Assembly: GCA_009829735.1 (NCBI GenBank)
Contig: CM020618.1
Coordinates: 27,566,894 to 27,630,893, forward strand
From: Pyropia yezoensis
Lineage: Eukaryota; Rhodophyta; Bangiophyceae; Bangiales; Bangiaceae
Direction: 5' to 3'
DNA length: 64,000 bases
The notes under the pieces are model-generated. The model saw only the letters and a list, made by a program, of their open reading frames with translations. It searched no databases and was not told the origin of the DNA. Positions 10,006-20,888 of the stretch are shown here, piece by piece (positions within the stretch are counted from its first letter, which is position 1; every line of letters begins with the position of its first letter). Position numbers and translations under genes: made by a program.

Positions 10006-13000
10006 GACTCCCTGGAAATAGACGGCCGCAAACTGAGGTCCGTTGCCCGTCAGAGTGGAATCCGGGAAGCCATAGGCAGCCACCCAATAATCGATAAATG
10101 CAGAGGCTACCCCAGGGGCAGTGGTGTCCGATAGTGGGACGGCCCTCACCAGTTTGGTGAACCGGTCGCACATCACCAGGAGCATGGTGTGCCCATTCTC
10201 CGTCTTCGGACGGGGACCCAGCAAATCCATGGCCACCGATTGGGATGGCTCAAGAGCGGGGAATAGCTTCATAGGAGACTTATGCCTCCTATCCGATATG
10301 CGGTTCTTGGTGCATCCTGGGCAGTTATAGACATACCCGTATACATCCGCCGCTAGGGCGCGCCAATAGAAATACTGGCGCATCGTCCTGTACATCTTCC
10401 GGGAACCCGGATGAGCCGCCGTAGGCGCATCATGATACAATTCCAGAACACGCTTCCGCAGCGATTCCGGGATGACCCATTGGTTATTCCCCCCGAGTAA
10501 GGAGTGGCGACACAGTACACCATCGTCGTCTTCAAAGAAGAAGGCGTTCCGCTGCCAACGGGCATCCTTTGGAGGGATGAGAGGCCCTTCCATCCGGCGT
10601 TGCTTGCAAAACTCACCAGAGGCCTGTGCCTCAATGAGCTCTCGAAGCGTAATCTTCCCGAGGCGCTTAGGGCTTCGGTCTGTGAGGGCCTTTGCTGACC
10701 GGGTCACCGCCAATACGGGTATCTGGTCATCCAAAGGTGTCCTATCCAAGCCATCCTTAGGAAGGCGAGACAGGGCATCAGCCACTTTGTGGTCCTTCCC
10801 CGGTTCGTGCTTAATTTGGTACGAGAATTCCGCCAAGCGGTGCCTCCAGCCCGTAAGGCGTCGATTAGGGCTATTGCTTGTCATCACAGAAGTGAGGGCA
10901 GAATGGTCACAGCGCACCAGAAATTCGGATCCTTCCAAGAAGGAACGTAGGTAGGTCACTGACCATACCACTCGGAGTGCCTCGATTTCAGTGGCACAAT
11001 AGTTCCTTTCGGCCGGGGATAGACCCCGACTAAAATACCCGACGGGGAGATACTCCCCGTCCTCTTGTTGTTGCAGCAAGGCAAAGCCCAGCTGCTCATA
11101 GCTGGCGTCTACCTCCAAAATGTAATAGGCTCCCTCCCGAGGAATGGCCAAAATAGGAGGCTTCAGGAGGCAGTCGCGAAGTTCCTCGAACGCCGCTTGA
11201 GTCTCCTCCGTCGGAGGAGGTAGTTCATTGGCTAGGTGCGTACTAGTCAGCACGTTCAGCGGTCGAGCGATACGGGCAAAATTCGGGACAAACCTTCGGT
11301 ATACCCCACACATGCCCAGGAAGCTCTTCAGCTGCGTTTGAGCACGCGGATAATGCAAACCCTTGAGGGCTTTGCTATTTTTCTCATTCACGGCCACCCG
11401 CCCTGGGCGGATGACATGTCCCAAATATTCGACCTCTCTCTGAAAGAGGTGGCACTTGGACGCCTTCAGCGACACGCCGTTCTCCTTGAGGAGACTCAAA
11501 ACGTGTTCCAAGTGGTGCAGGTGCTCCTCGTCAGAACGAGAAAAGACGATAACATCGTCTAAATATACGAGGCAGGTCTGCCACTTCCCACCAGCCAGGA
11601 TAATATCCATAGCTCTCTGGAACGTCGCTGGAGCGTTGCAGAGCCCAAAGGGCAACCGCGTATATTTCCATATGCCCTTATGACACGTAAATGCCTTCAT
11701 GTGCTTATCCTCTGGTGCAATAGGAATTTGCCAATATCCAGCGTTACAATCTAGGGTGCAAAACACCCTGGCTTCCCCTAGGGAGTCCAAACATTCATCC
11801 ATCCTTGGAATGGGATATGCGTCCTTCACCGTGACGAGGTTAAGGCGCCGGTAGTCAATGCAAAACCGAGGCGTACCGTCCGACTTCGCGACGATTACCA
11901 CGGGACTAGCCCACTCGCCCTCGGCGGGTTGGATATCTTCGAGTTTTCGCATCCGGTCCACTTGTTCCCCTTCCAACTGGCGATGCTTGTGCCCCGCCTT
12001 ATAGGGATCTTGCCTTACCGGGGTTGCCCCGGGTGTTAAGCGGATACGGTGCACGGTATTCTGGATGAGCCCAAGAGTACCATCTTATAAGGATTTGTAT
12101 TTCTCCACCAGCTCCAAGAGCTGGCCACGTATGGCTTCAGGGACCTCTCCTAGGTCAACCTCAGAATGGGCGCCCTCCTCCTTCACCGCAGGACCTTCGC
12201 TCAGCTTCTGCATCTCTTCTTGAGAGACGCTCAGTATAGGTCCTTGATAGGATGATATTGACGCCACCACCGTCCCAACGGGAAGGCGGACCATCCTTGG
12301 CGTAGGATTCATCATTTGCACGGTGTACGGGGCGTCTCGGTTTAGCTTTGCGGGGCCGTTCGCCACGTGAACACCGTACTTGGAGGCGATACGGGGCTGC
12401 CCGGAAATAATCCCGTGGCCTTGGAAATTCCCTCGCACCTTCACGTGCGAGATAACCCCAGGCTTCAGCCTCAACTTGAGACACAAGGTGAGTTTTGCGG
12501 TCTTGACCTGTGGACAAGCGCACACAGGGTTCCACTTAATGGGACCCGTTTCCACATCCTCCATATCCCGGAGAATCGGGACAACCATCCCTGTCTTGAG
12601 GGTCACCGTCTGGTCCTCACGGGAGATGGTTTTCACCTCGGTGTCACCAAATGAATTTCCTAATATGACGGGTACCGCCATACTATTGATCACTCCAAAA
12701 CAGACGTAGGAGACTTGGTCTCCCACTTGTACGCCCAAGCGTACAGTTCCTCGAATGGGGAGCCACCCCCCATTCAGGTCAAAGTACAGTATATTCTCCA
12801 GCTCCCCTAGGGGCTGGAGCCCCATTCCCTTCGAGAGCAAGGAGCTTCGAATCAAGGAGGGCCCGCTGCTGGTATCCAGGACAGCGTGAAAAGCATGCTC
12901 TAACCCTTCAGTAGCAAACAAATGTACAGCCAGCTGATAACTGGATGAAGGCATAATCGCGCAAATAACATTTTCCCGTTTCACCCCCTTAGGGAGTGCC

Positions 13001-13287
13001 AATAATGCAGGCTTGTTCGTTGGGGGGCGGCGCAAAATCCTCTTAGGCCCCCCCGTGTCAGGGGACGTAGTGGGAGAAGCTCTAGGGGGACCGCCCCTTA
13101 CGCGTTTCCCGAAGATGAGGAATCGGAGGAACTCCCCTTGGGGGAACTCGGTCGATCTGCCTTCCCCTTTGGGGAGGGCGTAACCGCAGCAATCGCCCCG
13201 CCAGTGCGGGCGGAGTCTCGGGCCTCCTTGCGCTCCGCGCGCGCCTTGGCCATCTGTGCTTGAGTCGCCACCGGGAGGTGTGGACAA
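10006..13287 (-). pseudogene. pol: E2 pol remnant: protease, RT, RNase H, truncated integrase
   Basis: Same frame throughout, with an in-frame TAA at 12085-12087 where E3 has the Trp of KLWDGQLGL. Protease active site reads DTSSG rather than DTGSG. RT has YLDD. RNase H keeps its first Asp (EVDASYEQLG). Integrase has the zinc-binding H-H-C-C (HPGSRK...CPGCTKN) and first Asp (MDLLGP). The second catalytic Asp is Gly (LTGNGPQFA). Similarity stops right after FQGV, so the rest of integrase and any chromodomain are gone. The N-terminal limit is not defined; the frame overlaps the end of gag. Confidence 0.9.
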
Positions 13288-14255
13288 TTTGACATCCAGT
13301 GGGAAGTACTATTACAGACGTGGCAGTGCGCCGGCCGTCATCGACGGACGGGCGAATTCGATAAAGGTCCCTCTTCAAGGGATCCTTAGGAAATTCCGGG
13401 AGGAGAAGCAAAGCTCGCCCCTCTGAGAGGCCATTATCATTTGCCGCTTTCACAAAGCGGTTGAGAAATTCGAAGACTCCCAGAGGAGGGTCTCCCCCCC
13501 AATTCACAATCGCGACCAAATACACTGGCCAGGTCCTTTCGCTTCTTACCCAGGCCTTGGGCCTCGGCTCCCGATACTCAGTTGTCCTTGTTCTTGAGAG
13601 CATATGTCTCACAGTCCAGCAGGCTCGCATAACGATCGTCTGCCGGAATAATTTTGGGAGGAATCTCCCATAGGGGGACTCGCCCCGGTCCTGCCTGAGC
13701 GGAAACCGCTCGGACTACAGGTCGCGGGCGCCGACGGCGCTCGGGAGGCGAAGCCTCCCCTCCGAAATAATCCGAAGTCGACTCAGACGAAGAACTGGGC
13801 TGCCGGCCACGCTGGCGCTCCCGTTTCTGCACACTTCGCTCCACAGAACTCAACCGTTGGCTGAGTGGAGTCAGCAGGCCGCTGACAGCCTCCACCATAG
13901 CTTTCTTCCATTCCTCCGTAGAAGTATCCCATCCAGGGGCCACAAACGCTCGAGGGGTCTCCTTAGGAGACCATGCCCCCGTGAGGCGAACCGGAGGGGT
14001 GGGCGTTCCCTCAGAATCCACCCCCGCAAAGGGAAGAATCTCAGGAAAATTGCCGAAGCCGGTTGAATGCCCTCCCTCGCGCTTCCCGCGCGGCTGGGAG
14101 CACAGTTCGCCCGATGGGCCCTCCGAACCGATTTCCAGCGGGGGTAGCCGGGTCGTCACCCTACGGGTGGCCAGGTCATCAACTCCAGCGCCTTGGGCGC
14201 GCGGAGGAGCAGCGCCTCCAATCGCGCTCTCCTTCGTCACGGATGAACCGCCCTC
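13098..14255 (-). pseudogene. gag: E2 gag, main part, with stop, frameshift and deletion
   Basis: Continues the gag frame that starts at 24350 on the far side of the E3+TRIM insertion; removing one CAGGA copy restores phase. A disordered N-terminal region leads to LDCETYALKNK, matching FDCETYALHNK of E3. A TGA at 13578-13580 follows. Then a one-base shift in a C/G run near 13494-13500 moves the capsid block (FEFLNRFVKAANDN) to another frame. About 160 residues present in E3 are missing before the zinc knuckle, whose four ligands remain (CHVCNSTSHWMSNC, near 13290-13335). The Ser-rich tail stops at 13098. Confidence 0.85.
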
Positions 14256-14260
14256 CAGGA
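14256..14260. repeat. Target-site duplication CAGGA, left copy
   Basis: CAGGA directly precedes the E3 5' LTR terminus TGTGGCAG. The partner copy is at 24303-24307, directly after the TRIM terminus GCTACA, not after the E3 3' LTR. Confidence 0.9.
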
Positions 14261-14731
14261 TGTGGCAGTATTGACCCCCAGGTAGGGGGGGGCAACACGT
14301 GCCATGCAAGGGGCGGCAGGCCACTAGCCTGATCCGTTCCTCCCCCTGCATTTGGGTCCATATTCCCTAAGTTTGGGATAGTTAGCTTAGTAGTAAATCC
14401 AACTTGGATTTGAGGGTTTTCTGCATTTATCGTCTTGAATTTTCGTGTGGCCCGGTGGGCAGGTGCTGGGGTGGGAGATTCTGAGTGGCGAGATTCTGAG
14501 TGGACCCTGGGGGGATAAGGGCAAGGACAGCGGGGCTTGGCCCTGCGTCCCCGTCCCGACCAAGAAACTGTTGGACCACACACCATCCTCTTGTTTGTCC
14601 GTGGGGGGTTTGCCCCACAACAGGGACAGAGTGTGTGCGACTTGCACTTCTTCCGGTTCCCCCGACACGGGAGGCAGCCCTAGCACACCGCCCCAACTTG
14701 GGTGCCGTGTGTGCTTGTGGTTTTTGCCACA
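14261..14731 (+). repeat. E3 5' LTR (471 bp)
   Basis: Begins TGTGGCAGTATT and ends GCCACA. Same length as 23172-23642. Contains a 17-bp perfect palindrome at 14395-14411 and an 11-bp one at 14692-14702, both with CAACTTG at the centre. Confidence 0.95.
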
Positions 14732-14733
14732 TT

Positions 14734-14751
14734 TGGTGGAGCAGCAGGGGA
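14734..14751 (+). other. E3 primer binding site
   Basis: TGGTGGAGCAGCAGGGGA two bases after the 5' LTR. Identical to the E1 and TRIM sites. Confidence 0.85.
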
Positions 14752-14850
14752 CAGAGGTAAACTTTACCTCCGGGTGCACCCGGGTGTAGGGGGCCCTCTG
14801 TCTCAGAGGAACGGTGGACTTGGACCGTGTCATACGGATCGTCAGCCAAC

Positions 14851-16770
14851 ATGGCTAGCTCGGACCCCCCGTCGTCCGGGGAGTACACGGGTGACGCACG
14901 TACTTCAGTGCCTTTGAATACTGGTGAGACACAGGTGGGTTTACCTGGGGTCGCAGAGGGACTAGAGGTCCCTCAAGCCAGCAAGACTGGAAGTACGGGC
15001 GGGCAACAGGCCACCCCGACTCAGTCGGGAGTTCACTCGGGTGACACTTCTGATGTGGGTGGGCCGAAGTCTGGCTACCGTGTGGTACACTCAAAGGGAA
15101 CGTCCCAAGGGGTGAGGACTGTCCCCGCGGGTTCCACTCGGGTTGGAGCCAACTTTGGCTTGGAGCCGTCGCCAACTAGGCTTTCGGAGGACGGCGGACC
15201 TCCGTTGGTCGGCGATGGGCTCGCGCCCATGCCCCCGGTTGAGACCCCTGAGGAACGTGGTTACCCCTCAGGTGGACTCCCGGAGGCGGACCGAGACTCA
15301 ACTGGAGTCGTCAATCCACTCCTCGCGGAAACTGTCCGTCGGGAGGCGACCAATGTGTTGCGGCAGACTTTGCCGGACCTGGTGGTCACGATGACGAATA
15401 CTAGTCTGAATCAGATTGTGGCGAGTTTGCCAGATGGCCTTAATGTCCAGACCGGACTGGGGCTTTCGAGCCCGCAGGCGCCGGGGGAATCTCTCCTGAC
15501 GCCTATTCCGGGTCGCCCCGAACAGGGGGCGACACATGTGACTCCCAACGAGGGAGCCACACCATACTCGGTGGGGCGTACGCCCTTCATGGGGGAGCTC
15601 CCCCCGGCAACGCCGGCGGGTACACCAAGCGCGCCGCGCCGGACTACAGGCGCTGAGGGTCAACTTACCCCAGTGCCACAGCGGCTGTTCCCTCAACGTG
15701 AGGTGCCGCCCAAGATCCAGGTAGCCAACCCGGTCTACCAGAGGATCTTTGACTGTGAGACCTACGCCCTCCACAACAAGTCGGTGGCGTATGGTCCTGA
15801 CCAGGCCCGAGCCATGGGCCGTGCCAAGAAGAATGCACTTCACTCTTTTGGGCACAAAGCGGAGTGGGATGGAACTCCCCCCCTCCGTGTCTTTGAGTTC
15901 CTACGTCGTTTCACAAAAGCCTGTGACGACAATGCCATAAGTGAAGGCATGGCTTTTTACATGCTACAGGAGTTTACGAAGGGCGACCTGCGGACAGAAC
16001 TTATGTCCGTCATGCCCAGCTCCTCAAGTGAAGGCGCTGGGGAGGTGACGTCCTATTTGGAGCTCGTCAACTGGTTGTTGAGAGCCATGGTTGATGAGGC
16101 AGAGTTGGCTTCTCAAGTCGAGGACTTCACGCAAGCCCATCAGGAAAAGGCGGAGGACGAGTTGTCCTTTGCGGAGCGAGTCCGTAAGCACAACAATCTT
16201 TGTGGGTTTCTTCATCCACAAGCTGTGGTGAAGAGTCGGTTTGTGGAGAGACTCCATTGGTCAGTCCGGATGGAGACCCGGGAGCATAACACTACCCGGG
16301 CGACCCTGGCCGAGTTGGCTAGGTTCGCCTATCGCAGAGGCGAGGCCTACCGCAAGTTGCGGGAGGAACAACGCCAGGAGCGTCAGGCCGAGTTGGCCAA
16401 GGAACGGGAGGAGGCGCGCCAGGCCAGAGAGTTGAGAGAGGCACGCCGAATCCGCAAGAAGAGGGCGGTAGCTGCCGTGGGAACTTCCCAGGGTATCTCT
16501 TTGTCTTCCCCAGTTGGGAAGACCCCTCCCGGAACGGACCATCGGTGTTGGAACTGCAACTCCGATGGTCACTGGGCATATGATTGCCCCAAGTTGAGTA
16601 AACGCATCCAACAACTTGTTAGGAATGCGAGTAAAAAGTCGGCTACGAACGAAGTACGTTCACGCCGCGAGGGTGGGTCTCGACCGGTCGTTGCGGTCGC
16701 CACACCCTCGGCGGAGGAGGCGGACACGTCGTCCTCGGACTCGTCGTCTTCCTCCCCGCCCTCAGATTAG
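14851..16770 (+). CDS. gag: E3 Gag polyprotein
   Basis: ATG 14851 to TAG 16768-16770, 639 aa. It forms the virus-like particle and packages the element RNA. Residues 1-290 are Gly/Pro/Thr-rich and probably disordered. The capsid-like region follows, starting around FDCETYALHNK and running through FEFLRRFTKACDDNAISEG. A charged helical stretch rich in Glu/Arg (near residue 510) precedes one zinc knuckle, CWNCNSDGHWAYDC, at about residues 566-579, all four ligands present. The tail is Ser/Asp-rich. The frame is also open a few codons upstream from a GTG; I chose the ATG. Pol starts 23 bases after the stop in the -1 frame. Confidence 0.92.
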   Translation: MASSDPPSSGEYTGDARTSVPLNTGETQVGLPGVAEGLEVPQASKTGSTGGQQATPTQSGVHSGDTSDVGGPKSGYRVVHSKGTSQGVRTVPAGSTRVGANFGLEPSPTRLSEDGGPPLVGDGLAPMPPVETPEERGYPSGGLPEADRDSTGVVNPLLAETVRREATNVLRQTLPDLVVTMTNTSLNQIVASLPDGLNVQTGLGLSSPQAPGESLLTPIPGRPEQGATHVTPNEGATPYSVGRTPFMGELPPATPAGTPSAPRRTTGAEGQLTPVPQRLFPQREVPPKIQVANPVYQRIFDCETYALHNKSVAYGPDQARAMGRAKKNALHSFGHKAEWDGTPPLRVFEFLRRFTKACDDNAISEGMAFYMLQEFTKGDLRTELMSVMPSSSSEGAGEVTSYLELVNWLLRAMVDEAELASQVEDFTQAHQEKAEDELSFAERVRKHNNLCGFLHPQAVVKSRFVERLHWSVRMETREHNTTRATLAELARFAYRRGEAYRKLREEQRQERQAELAKEREEARQARELREARRIRKKRAVAAVGTSQGISLSSPVGKTPPGTDHRCWNCNSDGHWAYDCPKLSKRIQQLVRNASKKSATNEVRSRREGGSRPVVAVATPSAEEADTSSSDSSSSSPPSD

Positions 16771-16793
16771 GACGCCAAGTCGGCGGGAAACGA

Positions 16794-19700
16794 ATGACCG
16801 TTGGGGCTGGTCGTCCGAAGCTCACAACGGCAGCCTCGGCCAAGTGGGCCAGGAGGACGAACCAGCCGTGCCGGATACTGCGGCGACCTAAGGGAGTCCG
16901 CCCACCTCGGGTAGGACTCCCCAAGAACGTAAACCCACGTCGGGTCATCGCGGTGCTGACGGGTGAGAACTTCCAGGTGGCTGGACGGGTGCAACTTGCC
17001 CCCGGCCGCGCCTGTTGTGCCCGTATCGTACTTGATACCGGGTCAGGAGCCTCCTTGATACGCAAGTCGCTATTACCGAAGGAGGTGGAGCTCCAACGCT
17101 CGGGGTCCAAAGCTGACCACATGATTGACATCAATGGTGGGGTACTTCCCATCGTTGGTGCCGTGACCCTACCAACTAGGTTGGGGACCCATGGGGTCGA
17201 CGTGTCCTATGGTGTAGTTGAGAATATATCGGTATCCCTGCTTCTGGGTACCCCTTATGTTGTTACACAAGTGCCTTTGATTTGTGGCCCTGAGTACTGG
17301 GTCAATTTGATGAATGGGGAGACTATCCCCATCCTTGGTAAGGGAAAGTCTGTGGCTCCTGTGACAGTCTCACAGTCGAAGCCTGTTTGTTCGGTGAGGG
17401 AAGGGTCTACTGCTACCCTGCGTTTAGCCCGCAAAGTCACGTTGCCCCCCAACTCGGTGGCGCACGTTGATGTTGTAACTGATTTTACGGGGAACGGGTT
17501 GGTGCACCCTCACCCCCGTCTTGCTCGCAAGCACCAAGTGCATGTTGTCCTTGGCACGATGGACTCCAAAGCCGGAGTCCCGTGGAGGATCCAGGTGATG
17601 AACCTGAGCCCGACGCCCAAGTACTTCAAGTCGGGAGCCAAGTTCGGCTATATCGACCAACACGAGGGACCGGTAGTAGCGGTCACCCTCAACGCGGGCG
17701 CAAGTAGCGACCCGAAGTCCGGAAAGGAGAAGCATCAAGCCAAGTCGGCCGCCTCTCCTCGACCCCATGTGAACATGGAGGGTGTTCCACCCAGGTTGAG
17801 GGCTCAAGTTGAACGCCTCTTGGACCAATATCACAAGTTGTGGGATGGTCAATTGGGACTCATGAGAGCCACCCAACACCGGATCGAGTTGAAGCCCGGT
17901 GCACCCCCTATACGCCAACAACCGTATAGGGGAGGACCTCGTTCAAGGGCCCTCGTTAAGGAGCAAGTTGCTCGCATGGAGGCCCTCGATGTGATCGAGG
18001 CCAGCAACGCCGAGTGGGCGAGTCCGGTGGTTATCGTCCCCAAAGTTGATGGGACCCCCCGGTTTTGTATCGACTACCGTAAGCTCAACGAGAGCACGGT
18101 GAAGGACAGTTATCCCCTACCTAGGATGGATGACTGTCTGGACTCTCTGGGGGAGGCAAACGTGTTCTCTACCCTGGACTGTAACGCGGGGTACTGGCAA
18201 ATTCCCATTGCCCCGGAGGACAGGCATAAAACTACCTTTACCTGTCACTGTGGTACCTACCAGTGCAAGCGCCTACCGTTTGGTCTGTGTAACGTGCCGG
18301 CAACTTTCCAGCGCGCTATGGACATGATTCTGGTCGGAGTACGGTGGCAGATCTGTCTCGTGTACCTAGACGATATCATTGTGTTCTCCCGAAGTCCGGA
18401 GGAACACATTGGCCATCTTGGCCAGGTGTTCAAGCTACTTGCTGACGCCGGTGTGTCACTGAAGGCGAGTAAGTGCCACCTCTTTACTCAAGAGGTGGAG
18501 TACTTGGGACATGTTATCCGCCCGGGGCGTCTCAGTGTTAACGAGAAGAACTTGAGGGCCATTCGTAAGGCTCAGTACCCCCGGACCCAGACCCAGATGA
18601 GGAGCTTCCTCGGGATGTGTAACGTGTACCGACGTTTCACCAAGGGCTTCGCCAAGGTGGCGAAGCCGTTGAATGAGCTAGTGAGCTCAACGCTACCGAA
18701 GAACCTGCCTTCCCCAAGTCGGGTGGAGCAGGAATCCTTTGAGACTCTTCGGGACCTTCTGCTGAAGCCCCCCATCTTGGCTATTCCCAGGTTGGGAGGC
18801 CACTACATCCTGGATGTGAACGCTAGCTACGACCAACTTGGTTGTGTGTTGCTTCAGCAGCAGCCGGACAAGGAGTACTTGCCGGTGGGACACTTTAGTA
18901 AGGGGCTGAACTCGGCCGAGAAGAACTACGGAGTCACCGAGTTGGAAGGACTCGCAGTGGTGTGGGCGGTGACGTCACTTCGTCACTACCTGGAGGGTGA
19001 GAAGTTCCTCATCCGCTGTGACCACCGCGCGTTGCAGTTCATCTTTAAGACGGACTGTACGAACACTCGTCTCAACCGGTGGAGGGTGCGACTGGCAACC
19101 TTCAACTTTGACATTGAGTACCGACCTGGCAGGCAACATGCCCTTGCCGATGGCCTCTCTCGGGTACCCACCGAGGGGCTGGACACTAACCCAGTCGATG
19201 AGGACATCCCCATCGTGGGAGTAGTCACGCGCTCGGGTCAGGCGTTGAACCCCGAGGCGCCAGGGAACAAAAAGTACTTGCCCCTGTCCCTGGAAGAGGT
19301 GGTGAAGGCCCAGGCCGAGGATCCCTTCTGCAAGTCGCAGAGGGATACATTGGATACGGTGGTAGAGACGCGGTTCTTTCTGGGAGACGATGGCCTCTTC
19401 ATGAGGAGGGGGGTATTCCAGGGGACCGAACAACTTGTCGTCCCCGCATCCCTCAAGGACAGTATCCTTGAGAGGGAGCACAACGCTCCCACGGGTGGAC
19501 ACCTGGGGTCTAGTAAACTGTACCAGACCCTGAGGACCAGGTACTACTGGCCGTCCATGGTGGTGGACATCTACAGTTGGGTGGCTGCCTGCACAAGTTG
19601 TGCACAGAACCGTCTGATGGAACGGCGGCCTAGTACGGCTATGTTCTTGTTCCCGGCCAAGGAGCCCTTCGCCGCGTTGGCGATGGACATCCTTGGGCCA

Positions 19701-20777
19701 CTGCCAGTGACCGAGGAGGGCAACCAGTACCTCCTGGTCATCTGTGACCGCTTCACGAAACTTACGCGAGCGATCCCACTGGCAGAAATCACGGCCATGT
19801 CGGTCGTGTCAGCCTTCCTAGATCACTGGGTTGCCGCGTATGGCATTCCGGATAGTACACTATCGGACAATGGACCGCAATTTGCGTCTGTACTGTTTCA
19901 GGGAGTGCTGGATATGTTGGGGGTTAAGGCAAACTATGCCACCCCCCACCACCCACAAACAAATGGGCAGGTGGAGCGCTTCAACAAAACTATTGTTAGG
20001 CAGCTGCGCCACTATGTGAGTGAGCACGTGAAGACGTGGGACCAATACATTTCTATCCTTACTACTGCCTACAATTCTCAGGTTCACTCATCTACGGGGG
20101 AAGTACCCCTCGCTTTTGTGACCCCCCGTCGTGTGCGGTCTATTGCCGTGCGGCGGTCGCTCCCAACTAGGGAGGATGGTGGCAGTACGCCTACTCCTAC
20201 TGAGAGTAAGGCGGAGTTCGCTGCTAGGCTTGAAAACCTCATCCCTAAAGTCAGGGCTGAGATGGACAAAGCACAAAAGCGCTACAAGCGTACCTTTGAC
20301 AAAAAGGTGCGCAGCGCCAAGCATATCCCCGAGCAGGGCGACTGGGTATTGGTCCACTCACACACCCCAACTTGGGGTAAGTTGGTACTCGAGACGAAGG
20401 GGCCGTACCAGGTCCTTCGTACTGATGGGCGGCGCTTCACCATCGAAAGTGACGATGGGGTCCGCACAGTGAACGGACAGGACGTGGTCAAAGTTGCACC
20501 ACCGCCTGCAGGCGACCCAGCTTCGGCGCGTGCTTTGGAAGCGTGGCGCCTCCCCTCACTGCCTGCGGCCAAACAGGGCCCGCAGGAGTACGTGCTCGAT
20601 AAGTTCATCGACCACGGATGGGATGAGGACACTGACCGCCTCATGTTGAGGGTGCGTTGGTTTGGCTACAAAGCCAAGGATGATACGTGGGAGTATGTGG
20701 AGGACCTTCCCGCTGAGAAGGTCCGGGCGTACTGTGCCCGGAATGAGATAGACCCTAACAGCCCTCCCTCAACGTGA
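16794..20777 (+). CDS. pol: E3 Pol: protease, RT, RNase H, integrase, chromodomain
   Basis: 1,327 aa from ATG 16794. Protease DTGSGASLI near residue 80. RT with LDCNAGYWQ, LPFGLCN and YLDD (residues about 523-526). RNase H follows, but the first catalytic acid is Asn (LDVNASYDQLG; codon AAC 18819-18821), where E1 and E2 have Asp. Integrase has H-H-C-C (REHNAPTGGH...CTSCAQN), then D, D, E (MDILGP, SDNGPQF, GQVERF). The end is a chromodomain (VLDKFIDHGW to KDDTWEY), which in chromoviruses directs integration to marked chromatin. The frame is open upstream into gag, so either -1 frameshifting or reinitiation is possible. Otherwise looks functional. Confidence 0.95.
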   Translation: MTVGAGRPKLTTAASAKWARRTNQPCRILRRPKGVRPPRVGLPKNVNPRRVIAVLTGENFQVAGRVQLAPGRACCARIVLDTGSGASLIRKSLLPKEVELQRSGSKADHMIDINGGVLPIVGAVTLPTRLGTHGVDVSYGVVENISVSLLLGTPYVVTQVPLICGPEYWVNLMNGETIPILGKGKSVAPVTVSQSKPVCSVREGSTATLRLARKVTLPPNSVAHVDVVTDFTGNGLVHPHPRLARKHQVHVVLGTMDSKAGVPWRIQVMNLSPTPKYFKSGAKFGYIDQHEGPVVAVTLNAGASSDPKSGKEKHQAKSAASPRPHVNMEGVPPRLRAQVERLLDQYHKLWDGQLGLMRATQHRIELKPGAPPIRQQPYRGGPRSRALVKEQVARMEALDVIEASNAEWASPVVIVPKVDGTPRFCIDYRKLNESTVKDSYPLPRMDDCLDSLGEANVFSTLDCNAGYWQIPIAPEDRHKTTFTCHCGTYQCKRLPFGLCNVPATFQRAMDMILVGVRWQICLVYLDDIIVFSRSPEEHIGHLGQVFKLLADAGVSLKASKCHLFTQEVEYLGHVIRPGRLSVNEKNLRAIRKAQYPRTQTQMRSFLGMCNVYRRFTKGFAKVAKPLNELVSSTLPKNLPSPSRVEQESFETLRDLLLKPPILAIPRLGGHYILDVNASYDQLGCVLLQQQPDKEYLPVGHFSKGLNSAEKNYGVTELEGLAVVWAVTSLRHYLEGEKFLIRCDHRALQFIFKTDCTNTRLNRWRVRLATFNFDIEYRPGRQHALADGLSRVPTEGLDTNPVDEDIPIVGVVTRSGQALNPEAPGNKKYLPLSLEEVVKAQAEDPFCKSQRDTLDTVVETRFFLGDDGLFMRRGVFQGTEQLVVPASLKDSILEREHNAPTGGHLGSSKLYQTLRTRYYWPSMVVDIYSWVAACTSCAQNRLMERRPSTAMFLFPAKEPFAALAMDILGPLPVTEEGNQYLLVICDRFTKLTRAIPLAEITAMSVVSAFLDHWVAAYGIPDSTLSDNGPQFASVLFQGVLDMLGVKANYATPHHPQTNGQVERFNKTIVRQLRHYVSEHVKTWDQYISILTTAYNSQVHSSTGEVPLAFVTPRRVRSIAVRRSLPTREDGGSTPTPTESKAEFAARLENLIPKVRAEMDKAQKRYKRTFDKKVRSAKHIPEQGDWVLVHSHTPTWGKLVLETKGPYQVLRTDGRRFTIESDDGVRTVNGQDVVKVAPPPAGDPASARALEAWRLPSLPAAKQGPQEYVLDKFIDHGWDEDTDRLMLRVRWFGYKAKDDTWEYVEDLPAEKVRAYCARNEIDPNSPPST

Positions 20778-20888
20778 GGGAAGGCCGAGCACCAGTGCCA
20801 AGAGAGTGCTTCAAGTCGAAGTGGTACGCAGAGTGGCTTTTAACTACAGCCCTAACCCTCAGACTCTCACAACAAAGGCAGCTGCCAA

